The position numbers and the translations under genes are program-made. The notes under the pieces are model-generated. The model saw only the letters and a list, made by a program, of their open reading frames with translations. It did not search any database and was not told where the DNA came from. Of a stretch of 38,253 nucleotides of DNA, positions 8,012-16,469 are shown piece by piece (position 1 is the first letter of the stretch; every line of letters begins with the position of its first letter). Source of the DNA: JBDIBA01 sp039812705 (GTDB taxonomy: Bacteria; Actinomycetota; Acidimicrobiia; Acidimicrobiales; JBBSGY01); NCBI GenBank assembly GCA_039812705.1, contig JBDIBA010000015.1, forward strand, positions 1 through 38,253, given 5' to 3'.

Positions 8012-8970
8012 GCCAAAGACTTGAACGCCTTGTGAACCTGTTGGCTGCCCTCATTGACACGCGGCGACCACTTTCGCGCGATGACATTTACGCAAAGGTT
8101 CCCGGCTATTCGGGAAACGAGCAGGCAAAGCGTCGCGCATTTGAGCGCGACAAAGACACATTGCGCCAGATCGGCGTGCCGCTGAAAACTGAGCCGCTAG
8201 ACCCGAATTACCCCGAACACGGCGAGGGCTACCTGGTTCCACCCGACGACTACTACTTGCCAGACCCCGGCTTGACGCGCGACGAGCTTTCCGCGCTGGC
8301 CGTTGCTGCATCGTCAATCAAGTTGTCAGACAAAGACCCGCGTCACGCGCTGTGGAAACTGGGCGCAGACACAACTGCTCAGCCATCACGAGAAGTCGTA
8401 CAACTTCCGGACAACGAGCGACTGGAATCCATTCTTGAAGCGCGCCGCAGTCGACGAACCATCACGTTTACTTACAAAGGCATCGAGCGCCAAGTAGACC
8501 CATACCGCCTGACGCTCCGCAACGGGCATTGGTACGTAAACGGCCTTGACCACAAGCGCAACGACACCCGCACCTACAGGCTGGACAGAATTGAAGAGCC
8601 GCTGGCCCTCGGGGCCGCAAACGGTTTCGCACCTCCAGCGCCGGTCACACAGCCCTGGTTGGCGCCCTGGGAAATGGGGGAGGAAGAGCCCGTGCAAGCC
8701 CAGGTGCGCATCGACTCATCACAGGCGCCGCTAGCAATCGACATCGCAGGACCAGACTCCGTCGCAGAACATCGCGACGACGGGTCAATCGTCTTAGATT
8801 TGCGCGTGACAAACACGCACGCGTTCATGTCATTCGTCTTCGACTTCCTTGAGCACGGCGAAGTGCTTGGCCCACAACCCCTGCGCGACAAAGTGATCGA
8901 ACGCATCGTCGCCATCACTCAGCAGTCAGTTGCCAACCCCGCCACTCAACGAGGAGCCCATCATGGCTAA
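8008..8970 (+). CDS. pafB: WYL-domain regulator PafB
   Basis: PafB and PafC form the activator of RecA-independent DNA-damage genes in mycobacteria. This 320-residue protein has an N-terminal winged helix-turn-helix (SQRLERLVNLLAALIDTRRPLSRDDIY, then RRAFERDKDTLRQIGVPL). The WYL domain lies at about 150-200 with GIERQVDPYRLTLRNGHWYVNGLD, and a C-terminal WCX-type extension follows. In the WYL core the usual W-Y-L pattern appears as HWYVNGLD. It overlaps DUF3866 upstream and pafC downstream (8 nt), so the two activator subunits are translationally coupled. The linkage to pafA is shared with mycobacteria. Confidence 0.9.
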   Translation: MSQRLERLVNLLAALIDTRRPLSRDDIYAKVPGYSGNEQAKRRAFERDKDTLRQIGVPLKTEPLDPNYPEHGEGYLVPPDDYYLPDPGLTRDELSALAVAASSIKLSDKDPRHALWKLGADTTAQPSREVVQLPDNERLESILEARRSRRTITFTYKGIERQVDPYRLTLRNGHWYVNGLDHKRNDTRTYRLDRIEEPLALGAANGFAPPAPVTQPWLAPWEMGEEEPVQAQVRIDSSQAPLAIDIAGPDSVAEHRDDGSIVLDLRVTNTHAFMSFVFDFLEHGEVLGPQPLRDKVIERIVAITQQSVANPATQRGAHHG

Positions 8971-9925
8971 CAAGTCTGCAACTGCAGAAACTCGCCTCGC
9001 TCGGCTGTTGGTTCTGGTGCCGTGGGTTTCAGAACAAGACGGGCCGACCGTCGAAGAGGTGTGTCAACGCTTTTCGATGTCCGAGCGAGAACTGGAAAAG
9101 GACTTGGAGCTGTTGTTTCTCTGCGGCCTTTACCCATTCACCCCAGACTCGCTAATCGAAGCCGACATTGTCGATGGCCGAGTCTGGATTCGCTTCGGCG
9201 AAGCATTCGTACGTCCTCCGACGTTCACCCGCCAAGAAGCAGTCGGCCTGGTTGCCGCAGCGGCCGCCATTGCAGAGGTGCCCGGCGAAACCAACCCAAA
9301 CCTGGAAACCGGGCTGGCCAAGCTGGTCGACGCTCTCGGTTTCGAGGACCAAGATGTCGTCAATATTTCATTCACCCCGGCACCAGTCGATGTCTTGAGT
9401 GAAGTGCGACAGGCAAGTGCAGACAACAAGCGGATCGAAGTCGATTACTACTCCTATGGCCGTGATGCCTGGACCCGGCGTCGAATCGATCCATTAAGGG
9501 TCTTCAACCAAGATGGCCGCTGGTACGTGCAGGCGTTTTCTTCCGAACCAACCACAGCAGGCGCAATGGAGCCGAATCAAGGTGCCATAAAGGTCTTTCG
9601 TGTCGACCGAATGCGCGAAGTCTGGATTCTCGACAAATCCTTCACAACCCCGGCGGACCTTCCCGAGCCAACCACCTACACACCACGGCCCGAAGACCCC
9701 CTTGTCGTCCTGCGCCTGTGTCAACAAGACAGCTGGGTCATCGATCAATACCCGTTCGAATCAACAAAACAGCTTGAAGAAGGCTTCAGAGAAGTAACTT
9801 TGCGAATAAGCGAGCCTGCTTGGCTTGAAAGACTGCTGCTGAGACTCCACCCAGATTCCAAATTGGTCTCTGGAAACGTCGATTTGGCGGGCCTTTCGCG
9901 CAGATTGTTAACCAATTACAGCTGA
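8963..9925 (+). CDS. pafC: WYL-domain regulator PafC
   Basis: This 320-residue protein is the partner of PafB, with a winged HTH (VEEVCQRFSMSERELEKDLELLFLCGL) and a WYL domain containing RRRIDPLRVFNQDGRWYVQAFSSE. The frame is open from 8930, but the ATG at 8963 follows GAGGAG at 8951-8956 with good spacing and gives the family N-terminus MANKSATAETRLARLLVLVPWV, so I chose it. It overlaps the pafB stop as ATGGCTAA. The signal peptidase gene begins 20 bp after its stop. In the family the WYL domains are thought to sense single-stranded DNA or nucleic acid. Confidence 0.9.
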   Translation: MANKSATAETRLARLLVLVPWVSEQDGPTVEEVCQRFSMSERELEKDLELLFLCGLYPFTPDSLIEADIVDGRVWIRFGEAFVRPPTFTRQEAVGLVAAAAAIAEVPGETNPNLETGLAKLVDALGFEDQDVVNISFTPAPVDVLSEVRQASADNKRIEVDYYSYGRDAWTRRRIDPLRVFNQDGRWYVQAFSSEPTTAGAMEPNQGAIKVFRVDRMREVWILDKSFTTPADLPEPTTYTPRPEDPLVVLRLCQQDSWVIDQYPFESTKQLEEGFREVTLRISEPAWLERLLLRLHPDSKLVSGNVDLAGLSRRLLTNYS

Positions 9926-9945
9926 TTGACACGATTGAGAAGAAC

Positions 9946-10530
9946 TTGACCAGACACCTAGATCCCAACTTTCAAGCCGAGGCAAAAGGCGACAAGGCTC
10001 GCGACTTCGGCCGATGGGCAGCGGAATGGGCAGGCATCTTGATTGCAGCCGCAATCTTCACGGTCCTCATGCGAACCTTCGTGTTCCAGACCTTCTTCAT
10101 CCCTTCGGAATCGATGGAAAACACACTTCTCGTGGGCGACAAGGTCATTGTCAACAAGCTGGCGTACAAGACCGGCGACATCCACCGCGGCGATGTGATC
10201 GTCTTTGAACGCCCTCCCCGCGAGACAGACCCGAACATCAAAGACCTCATCAAGCGAGTAATCGCGCTTCCTGGCGACCGTGTTGAGGCACGCGAGGGCG
10301 AGGTCTTCGTCAATGGACAAAAGCTCGACGAGCCCTACATCAAAGACGCTCATTCCACGGCTGGCTTGGTCAACCAAACGGTCCCGGAGAACGAATTGCT
10401 GGTTTTGGGGGACAACCGTCTCAACTCATCAGACGGGCGCGTTTTTGGCACGATTGATGAAAACCTGGTGGTTGGCAAGGCAAGCATTCGCTATTGGCCC
10501 CTTGATCGCATAGGCACGCTCAACAATTGA
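9946..10530 (+). CDS. lepB: Signal peptidase I (short form)
   Basis: This 194-residue enzyme cleaves signal peptides from secreted proteins. One N-terminal membrane helix lies at about 27-47 (AEWAGILIAAAIFTVLMRTFVF). The catalytic Ser is S56 in IPSESMENTL, and the general base is K103 in LIKRVIALPGD. Box E is seen as VLGDNRLNSSDGR. The TTG start at 9946 puts a 20-residue charged cytoplasmic tail before the helix; GAGAAGAA just upstream is a plausible ribosome-binding site. It overlaps the next gene by 4 nt (TTGA). Two signal peptidases in tandem probably divide substrates. Confidence 0.9.
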   Translation: MTRHLDPNFQAEAKGDKARDFGRWAAEWAGILIAAAIFTVLMRTFVFQTFFIPSESMENTLLVGDKVIVNKLAYKTGDIHRGDVIVFERPPRETDPNIKDLIKRVIALPGDRVEAREGEVFVNGQKLDEPYIKDAHSTAGLVNQTVPENELLVLGDNRLNSSDGRVFGTIDENLVVGKASIRYWPLDRIGTLNN

Positions 10531-11801
10531 GCGACGGACCACGTCGACCGCCGCGACCACCCAGCCATCGGGCCAACGAGTCGCAAGGGGACTCATCGAG
10601 TCATCCACGCAATGAAACCAAGCGTGCGCCAATAAGCCCACCACGCGGTCCGCGCCCGACAATCCCGGTCCAGCCAGGCGCCCCAAGCCAGCCGTCTCCG
10701 CTGTCTCCGCCGCGCAACCAAACCCCACGACCACCTGCGACCCGACCTCCTCAAAAGTCGCAGGCGCCGTCTACGAACACGCCAATCCCAAGCCAACCCC
10801 CGAAAAGCCCGCGCACAGACACACCGCCCGTGCGACCTGGGCGCCCAGACCAGTCCGACCAGTCCGACCAGCTTCCCTGGGGGTCTGATGTCGACGATCA
10901 GCACCCAAGGCAAGCCAACCATGACAACATTCCGTCGCGGTTTGACGTCGATCTAGATGAGGACTGGGCAGACTTCGGCTGGTCAACAACTGCTCACGCG
11001 GCAACCACCTCAGAGACACCAAGGCGAGATCGGTCAAATCGGGCAGCGGAGGGGCCAGACGATCACGAGTCGTATGAACGTCAAGACGACTACGCCGCTC
11101 ACGACTATCCACGCAGAAATTACGACCCCAACGATTATTACGGCAACACCCAGCGCAACCAGCCGCGCAGTCGCCAGCAGCAGTACCAGCCTCAGATCGG
11201 CCAACCACCCAGGTTCCGGCGGCGCTATGACCCCGCAACGTATGAACCGCCAGCCGACAACGCGCTCGGCAACCTCGTCCGATCCGTGGGCGAATGGACA
11301 TTCATGCTCGCCGGCGTGGCTGTCGTGTCAATTCTCATCCGGGTCTTTTTCCTCCAGATGTTCGACATCCCTTCGGGCTCCATGCTCCAGACAATCCAGC
11401 TGGGCGACAAGGTCATCGTGAACAAGCTGGCCTACAAGTTCTCCTCACCAGGTCGAGGCAACGTCGTGGTCTTCAACAGCCCGCCCGCAGAGCTTGAACA
11501 GGACCCGTCCGCACCCATCCTCATCAAGCGAATTGTCGGACTTCCCGGTGAAACGGTGGCCGCCGTCGACGGCAAGATCACTATCGACGGCAAGCTCCTC
11601 GACGAGCCCTACATCTTTCCCGGCGACATCACCGAGGACTTCGATCCGGTCGAGCTCGGGCCAGACCAGTACTTCATGATGGGCGACCATCGCGAAGACT
11701 CAAGTGACAGTCGCTTCTTTGGGCCGATCGAAAAGGACGCCTTCAAGGGTCGAACCATGTTCATCGTTTGGCCCGTTTGGCACTTCAAAATCTTCTGGTA
11801 A
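10527..11801 (+). CDS. lepB: Signal peptidase I with long disordered N-terminal arm
   Basis: This 424-residue protein is a second signal peptidase I. Residues 1-250 form a Pro-, Ser-, Arg-, Gln- and Asp-rich region of low complexity that should be disordered and cytoplasmic. One membrane helix follows at about 257-277 (TFMLAGVAVVSILIRVFFLQ). The catalytic Ser is S285 in IPSGSMLQTI and the Lys is K334 in LIKRIVGLPGE. Box E appears as MMGDHREDSSDSR. It starts at a TTG overlapping the previous stop. The catalytic part is clearly related to its neighbour, so the pair looks like a duplication with an added arm. The arm could recruit partners or localise the enzyme; that is inference. Confidence 0.88.
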   Translation: MSDGPRRPPRPPSHRANESQGDSSSHPRNETKRAPISPPRGPRPTIPVQPGAPSQPSPLSPPRNQTPRPPATRPPQKSQAPSTNTPIPSQPPKSPRTDTPPVRPGRPDQSDQSDQLPWGSDVDDQHPRQANHDNIPSRFDVDLDEDWADFGWSTTAHAATTSETPRRDRSNRAAEGPDDHESYERQDDYAAHDYPRRNYDPNDYYGNTQRNQPRSRQQQYQPQIGQPPRFRRRYDPATYEPPADNALGNLVRSVGEWTFMLAGVAVVSILIRVFFLQMFDIPSGSMLQTIQLGDKVIVNKLAYKFSSPGRGNVVVFNSPPAELEQDPSAPILIKRIVGLPGETVAAVDGKITIDGKLLDEPYIFPGDITEDFDPVELGPDQYFMMGDHREDSSDSRFFGPIEKDAFKGRTMFIVWPVWHFKIFW

Positions 11802-11890
11802 CGGCTCAAGTTAGAGCCCCGCTGCCGACCCGAACACCCTGGCAGACGTTGCGATACACGTTGCGCGTTCGGCACTAGCAACGAAGCGCG

Positions 11891-11948
11891 AATATTTCCC
11901 GATCTACACAACTGACTCTCAATATTTCCCGAAAACAGCCGAAATATT
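11891..11948. repeat. AATATTTCCCGA direct repeats plus inverted half, possible operator
   Basis: AATATTTCCCGA occurs at 11891-11902 and again at 11921-11932, exactly 30 bp apart. GAAATATT at 11941-11948 is the inverse of AATATTTC at 11921-11928. The region is much more AT-rich than its surroundings and ends 33 bp before the zinc-ribbon gene. A 30-bp period puts the sites on the same face of the helix, as expected for a cooperatively bound regulator. Confidence 0.5.
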
Positions 11949-11981
11949 TATTAGGCGGATACGCGAGATCGAGGGAAGAGC

Positions 11982-12353
11982 ATGGCAATAATTCGGGCCA
12001 GTTGCCCAGACTGTGGCGACGTAGAACTCACAAGCCGGGATGTCAGAGTACGTGTGAACGCCGCTACAAACGAGGGCTCATACGCATTCCAGTGCCCCGA
12101 GTGCCAACTAGCAGTCTCAAAGTCAGCAGAGCCTCGGATCATCGATCTGCTTGTCTCCTCTGGGGTTGAACTTTTCGTATGGACGGTTCCACAAGAGTTG
12201 CTTGAGCCGCGCGTCGGACCCGCGATCAACTACGACGACCTTCTGAACTTCCACTACGAACTTCAAGAAGACTCCTGGTTTGACAAGGTCACGGCAACTG
12301 CTCGCGACCTCAGCGTCGTAACCGGCGTTGAAACCACATCGGACGAGAAATGA
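11982..12353 (+). CDS. Small zinc-ribbon protein, unknown function
   Basis: This 123-residue protein begins MAIIRASCPDCGDVEL and has a second pair in FQCPECQLAV. The two CxxC pairs (C8/C11 and C38/C41) form a likely zinc ribbon. The remainder is acidic and mixed alpha/beta, with NYDDLLNFHYELQED near the C-terminus. No membrane segment is present. GAGGGAAG precedes the ATG at a good distance. The AATATTTCCCGA repeats lie directly upstream. It overlaps a 37-codon gene by 4 nt. I do not recognise a named family. Confidence 0.72.
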   Translation: MAIIRASCPDCGDVELTSRDVRVRVNAATNEGSYAFQCPECQLAVSKSAEPRIIDLLVSSGVELFVWTVPQELLEPRVGPAINYDDLLNFHYELQEDSWFDKVTATARDLSVVTGVETTSDEK

Positions 12354-12463
12354 TCTCCTTCGTCATCGCAGCCTGCCTCGGCACAATTGCGGCCGTGGCA
12401 ACCCGTCGTGAAGTAGCCCCCGCAGTTGCGCCCGCCCGCGCTCGTCGCACCGAAGACGAATAG
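12350..12463 (+). CDS. 37-residue single-helix membrane protein
   Basis: A short frame begins at ATG 12350, overlapping the zinc-ribbon stop as ATGA, and ends at TAG 12461-12463. The product starts MISFVIAACLGTIAAVATRR and continues as an Ala/Pro/Arg tail ending RTEDE. The first 17 residues form a likely membrane helix, with a positively charged cytoplasmic tail. The ATGA overlap is the coupling style used by genuine genes throughout this window. The function is unknown. Confidence 0.5.
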   Translation: MISFVIAACLGTIAAVATRREVAPAVAPARARRTEDE

Positions 12464-12513
12464 GCAGTACAAAGGTCCGCCCCGGCATCGGCAGGGAAGT
12501 CAGCGCCTCTCAG

Positions 12514-12519
12514 TAGAGT
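12514..12519 (+). promoter_or_regulatory. -10 box of a leaderless tatB promoter
   Basis: TAGAGT is followed by 6 nt and then the GTG at 12526, with no Shine-Dalgarno sequence. The identical hexamer and spacing occur before the debranching enzyme gene at 32700. Confidence 0.55.
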
Positions 12520-12525
12520 AACGCC

Positions 12526-12987
12526 GTGTCCATTGGAACCCCCGAGCTCGTTGTTTGCGCCCTAATTGCCCTTGTGGTGCTTGGGCCCGAACGCCTCCCC
12601 GGTGCGGCACGCACGCTTGGTAGGGCACTCAAAGAGTTCCGCAAGATCTCTAATGACGTGTCTGGACAGGTGAAGTCCTTCATCGAAGAAGAGCCTGACG
12701 ACAGCCAGAGTGATCGCCCCGGCGCATCGACGACGGACGGACGCGACTACAGCCAGCCGCAGCAGACCGCAAACACCGCGCAGGGCATGCCCGCCAATGC
12801 GCCACAAAGGCGCGCGGTGCGTTCCGCGCCGGATGCTTCGCAATTCGCGGTCATCCCAGACCCACGCAACTACGACCCCACCAAGCCTGACACTTCACGG
12901 CCCGACACTTCACAGCCCGAGACGCACGACTTTGACGCGCGTAGGCCCAACACGCCGAAACGCCCAGACAGTGACGGCCATGCGTAG
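12526..12987 (+). CDS. tatB: Twin-arginine translocase TatA/TatB family protein
   Basis: This 153-residue protein has one N-terminal helix (GTPELVVCALIALVVLG), then the hinge GPERLPGAARTLGRALKEFRK, an amphipathic helix and a long disordered Pro/Asp-rich tail. GPERLPGA and the early Glu at position 7 are TatB-like, while its place before tatC recalls mycobacterial tatA. With TatC it exports folded proteins carrying twin-arginine signals. The GTG start is supported by the leaderless promoter geometry. The stop overlaps tatC by 8 nt. Confidence 0.85.
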   Translation: MSIGTPELVVCALIALVVLGPERLPGAARTLGRALKEFRKISNDVSGQVKSFIEEEPDDSQSDRPGASTTDGRDYSQPQQTANTAQGMPANAPQRRAVRSAPDASQFAVIPDPRNYDPTKPDTSRPDTSQPETHDFDARRPNTPKRPDSDGHA

Positions 12988-13759
12988 ACGCCTCAAGGAA
13001 ATCACGGCAAAACGACGCGACGAGGCACGCAAGACCGGGCACATGAGCCTGGTTTCACACCTGGCCGAACTCCGCTACCGCGTGATCATTTCTGCAATCG
13101 CCGTGTTCATCGGTTCCATTGCCGCGTTCTTCTTGTGGGACTGGATCCTCAGCACCGCTACGGCTCCATATTGCGCGGCGCAACAAGCACGGAATGTCAG
13201 CGACAACAATTGCCAGCTCTACATCACAAACCCCGTAGAACTGCTGACGACACGCGTAACGGTTTCACTCTGTCTGGGCGCAGTCTTTGCCATCCCAGTG
13301 TTGGCGTTGCAGGTTTGGCGTTTCATCACACCAGGCCTCAACCCCAAGGAAAAGCGTTACGCCGTTCCGTTCGTGCTTTCGTCCATTGTGCTGTTCGTTC
13401 TGGGTGCAGCCGTTGCCTGGATAGTCATCCCAAAGGCGCTCAGTTTCTTCCTGGCAGTCGGCGGAGACCAGATTGAAACACTTTTCAATCCCACGCCTTA
13501 TCTGAAGCTCATTTTCATGATGATGTTGCTGTTTGGACTGGCCTTTGAAACGCCTTTGTTGTTGGTTTTCTTGCAACTTGCCCACGTCGTCACCAGCAAG
13601 CAGTTGCGCGGCGTGCGACGCTACGCAATCGTCATCAATTCGCTAATAGCTGCCTTTGCAACACCGGGTTCTGACCCATATTCCATGCTGGCGATGTTCA
13701 TTCCACTGTGCATTTTTTATGAAGTGGCAATCCTCGTCGGACGCAGTCTCAAGCGATGA
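12980..13759 (+). CDS. tatC: Twin-arginine translocase subunit TatC
   Basis: TatC is the receptor for twin-arginine signal peptides. The conserved N-terminus is MSLVSHLAELRYRVIISA, and six membrane helices follow. The periplasmic loop after the first helix holds two Cys residues (PYCAAQQ and NNCQLY). FGLAFETPLLLVF includes the conserved Phe-Glu-Pro-type segment of the fourth to fifth helix. The frame is open far upstream within tatB; ATG 12980 gives 259 residues and an 8-nt overlap and is the most economical start. The stop overlaps helY as ATGA. Confidence 0.92.
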   Translation: MRRRLKEITAKRRDEARKTGHMSLVSHLAELRYRVIISAIAVFIGSIAAFFLWDWILSTATAPYCAAQQARNVSDNNCQLYITNPVELLTTRVTVSLCLGAVFAIPVLALQVWRFITPGLNPKEKRYAVPFVLSSIVLFVLGAAVAWIVIPKALSFFLAVGGDQIETLFNPTPYLKLIFMMMLLFGLAFETPLLLVFLQLAHVVTSKQLRGVRRYAIVINSLIAAFATPGSDPYSMLAMFIPLCIFYEVAILVGRSLKR

Positions 13760-16410
13760 CGAACACGCGAACCGCGTTTCTTGCCAGACGTCCATTTCCA
13801 CTTGACGAGTTCCAAGTAAAGGCAATTGACGCCATCGACGAGGGCAATTCGGTCCTCGTGGCCGCGCCCACGGGAAGCGGCAAGACGCTCGTTGCCGAGT
13901 ATGCGGTTTCCTTGGCGCTTGAAAGCGGCAAGAAGGTTTTTTACACAACGCCGCTCAAGGCCTTGTCAAACCAGAAGTATCACGACCTTGTGAAAGAACA
14001 CGGTTCGCACAATGTTGGCCTTCTCACCGGTGACAACGTCGTCAACCCCGACGCACCAATTGTTGTCATGACCACCGAGGTCCTGCGCAACATGATTTAC
14101 GAACAGTCGGACTCCTTGCAGGGCCTGCGCTTTGTGGTTCTTGACGAAGTCCACTATCTGCAGAACGCCTATCGCGGCCCTGTTTGGGAAGAAGTAATCA
14201 TTCACGCCTCCCAAGACGTACGTCTTGTGTGTTTGTCGGCCACGGTTTCCAACGCCGAAGAACTCGCCGCATGGATTACAGCCGTGCGCGGCTCGACAGT
14301 TGCCATCATTGAAGAAAAGCGTCCGGTTGAACTCAACCAGCACTACATGATCTCGGTTCGTGGAAAGAACGAACCCTCGTTGATTCCGATGTTCAATTCG
14401 GCCGGTCAACCGAACCCTGATGGAAACAACTACGACATCAGGCGCAGTCGGTTTTCCAAAAAGGAATCTGTCAAAAGGCCGTTTTCCACGCCATTGCGGG
14501 CCGAAGTCATCGAGACACTCGCGCACCACAACATGTTGCCTGCCGTCTATTTCATCTTTAGTCGCAATGCTTGCGACGACGCGGTCCGTCAGTGCATGAA
14601 CGAAAACATTCGCCTGACAACGGTTGAAGAGCGCGAGCTGATTACCGAAATAGCCGAAACCGCAACAGACCACTTGTCTGATGAAGACCTGTCGGCGCTT
14701 GACTATGGCAGCTGGGTAACAGCACTAGAGATGGGGCTTGCCGCCCACCACGCGGGCATGGTTCCGCCATTCAAGGAAGCCGTTGAACAGTGTTTTGCGG
14801 CGGGTCTGGTCAAGGTTGTGTTCGCAACCGAAACCCTTGCACTCGGCATCAACATGCCCGCCAGAACGGTTGTCATCGAGAAGCTGTCGAAGTTCACAGG
14901 GGAGCGCCACGAGTTCCTCACGCCAGGTGAATACACCCAGCTGACGGGGCGCGCGGGTCGTCGCGGCATTGACAACATTGGCCACGCCGTCGTGTTGTGG
15001 AGCCCCTGGGTTGATTTCAACCAGATATCCGGTCTGGCTTCGGCACGCTCTTATGCGTTGTCATCGTCATTTCGCCCGACTTACAACATGGCTGCAAACC
15101 TTGTGTCGCGCTATGCGCCAGACATTGCGCACCAATTGCTCAACTTGAGCTTTGCTCAGTACAGAGCCGACGCAGAAGTCGTGCGTCTCGAAACCTCGTT
15201 ACAAAAACTCGATTCGCGAATTGCGCTGTTGGAAAACAATCTGCAATGCGACTTCGGCGACGTCAGGGAAGCAGTCAAAGCAACTCGCGAACCAACTCGC
15301 ACGGCCGCATCGCCAATTGCAGTCGCGAGGTCGATTGGCAACTTACAAGTCGGCGACGTCATTGCAGACCCAGAAAACGATCAATTCTTGATCATCATTT
15401 CGACATCACAACGACGCAGCAACGACGTTCGCCTTGGTGTCATTACCGAACAAGGCAGGCGTTTCACACTCACAACGCGCGATTTCATAGAAGTGCCGCA
15501 CCGCGTTGCAAAGGTTCACCTACCCAAGCCTTACAACCCGAAGAACCGCGATTTCATCAAACGCGCTGCGTCAGATTTGCGCACAATCGCCCCCGAAACC
15601 ACCACAACACGCCCGACTCGCAACAACACCAGCGGCGCAACCGGCTCCAATGCCGGGGCCTCACGCTGCCCGGACTTTGAAGACCACCTGAAAACCCTTG
15701 CATCGCTCGACAAGAGCCAAAAGGAACGTGACCACCTCGAAACCCGCGTTCGTTCACACGCGGAATCCCTGGCGCGTCAGTTCGACCGAGTCATTTCCTT
15801 GTTGCGCAACATGGGCTACGTAGACAGTTGGTCACTTACCGACAAAGGCGCGCGACTGGCAAGCATCTACCACGAGAGCGATTTGCTCGTCGCCGAGGTT
15901 CTTGAACGCAACGTGTTGAAGAACCTTGAGCCCGCCGAACTCGCTGCAATCGTCAGCCTGTTCACTTACGAAACTCGCGGCCCCGCAGGAACGGGCCCTC
16001 GCGTCAAGCTCAACACGCGCGGTGAAGAATTGGCCGCCGAATCCGCACATGCGATTTGGACAGAGCTGGCAGACGCCGAGCTGGCCGAGGGGCTGCCGAT
16101 CACGCGTGCGCCAGACCCCGGTTTTGCGAACCTTGCCCATCGCTGGATGAAAGGCCACAGCCTTGTCGCACTGCTTGACGATGAAGACATGTCCGGTGGC
16201 GACTTTGTACGCAACACCAAACAACTGATTGACCTAATGCGCCAGATCGCCGCTACGGCGCCAGACCCCGAGGTCCGTCAGACCGCCAAGACGTGCACAG
16301 AAACACTGTTCCGCGGAATCGTTGCTTCGACGGCCCTTGAGGTCGACGATGCAGCCACCAACGCCAGCGCACCAACGCAGCCCGATACCCCCTCTGGCCA
16401 CGGCAACTAA
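13756..16410 (+). CDS. helY: Ski2/Mtr4-like RNA helicase HelY
   Basis: This 884-residue superfamily 2 helicase belongs to the Ski2-like group, ATP-dependent RNA unwinding enzymes. Motif I is APTGSGKT at 37-44, motif II DEVH at 130-133, and motif III SAT at 161-163. Motif VI reads QLTGRAGRRGID. The C-terminal third contains the arch-type insert and the helical DSHCT-like domain (from about 700, with MGYVDSWSLTDKGARLASIYHESDLLVAEVL). The gene order tatA/B-tatC-helY after pafBC matches mycobacteria, which supports the name. It overlaps tatC by 4 nt. The substrate in bacteria is not well established. Confidence 0.93.
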   Translation: MTNTRTAFLARRPFPLDEFQVKAIDAIDEGNSVLVAAPTGSGKTLVAEYAVSLALESGKKVFYTTPLKALSNQKYHDLVKEHGSHNVGLLTGDNVVNPDAPIVVMTTEVLRNMIYEQSDSLQGLRFVVLDEVHYLQNAYRGPVWEEVIIHASQDVRLVCLSATVSNAEELAAWITAVRGSTVAIIEEKRPVELNQHYMISVRGKNEPSLIPMFNSAGQPNPDGNNYDIRRSRFSKKESVKRPFSTPLRAEVIETLAHHNMLPAVYFIFSRNACDDAVRQCMNENIRLTTVEERELITEIAETATDHLSDEDLSALDYGSWVTALEMGLAAHHAGMVPPFKEAVEQCFAAGLVKVVFATETLALGINMPARTVVIEKLSKFTGERHEFLTPGEYTQLTGRAGRRGIDNIGHAVVLWSPWVDFNQISGLASARSYALSSSFRPTYNMAANLVSRYAPDIAHQLLNLSFAQYRADAEVVRLETSLQKLDSRIALLENNLQCDFGDVREAVKATREPTRTAASPIAVARSIGNLQVGDVIADPENDQFLIIISTSQRRSNDVRLGVITEQGRRFTLTTRDFIEVPHRVAKVHLPKPYNPKNRDFIKRAASDLRTIAPETTTTRPTRNNTSGATGSNAGASRCPDFEDHLKTLASLDKSQKERDHLETRVRSHAESLARQFDRVISLLRNMGYVDSWSLTDKGARLASIYHESDLLVAEVLERNVLKNLEPAELAAIVSLFTYETRGPAGTGPRVKLNTRGEELAAESAHAIWTELADAELAEGLPITRAPDPGFANLAHRWMKGHSLVALLDDEDMSGGDFVRNTKQLIDLMRQIAATAPDPEVRQTAKTCTETLFRGIVASTALEVDDAATNASAPTQPDTPSGHGN

Positions 16411-16456
16411 GCCAAAAAGGGTCCGTCAAATACCCTGAGCAGGCCTCGGCTGCCCC

Positions 16457-16462
16457 TAGGCT
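16457..16462 (+). promoter_or_regulatory. -10 box upstream of the ThyX-like gene
   Basis: TAGGCT lies 7 nt before the ATG at 16470, with no Shine-Dalgarno sequence. It matches the leaderless promoters in the window. Confidence 0.45.
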
Positions 16463-16469
16463 GGACACG

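Noticed and set aside
13966..14673. 235-codon minus-strand frame inside helY
   Set aside because: Antisense to the conserved helicase motifs; no family resemblance.
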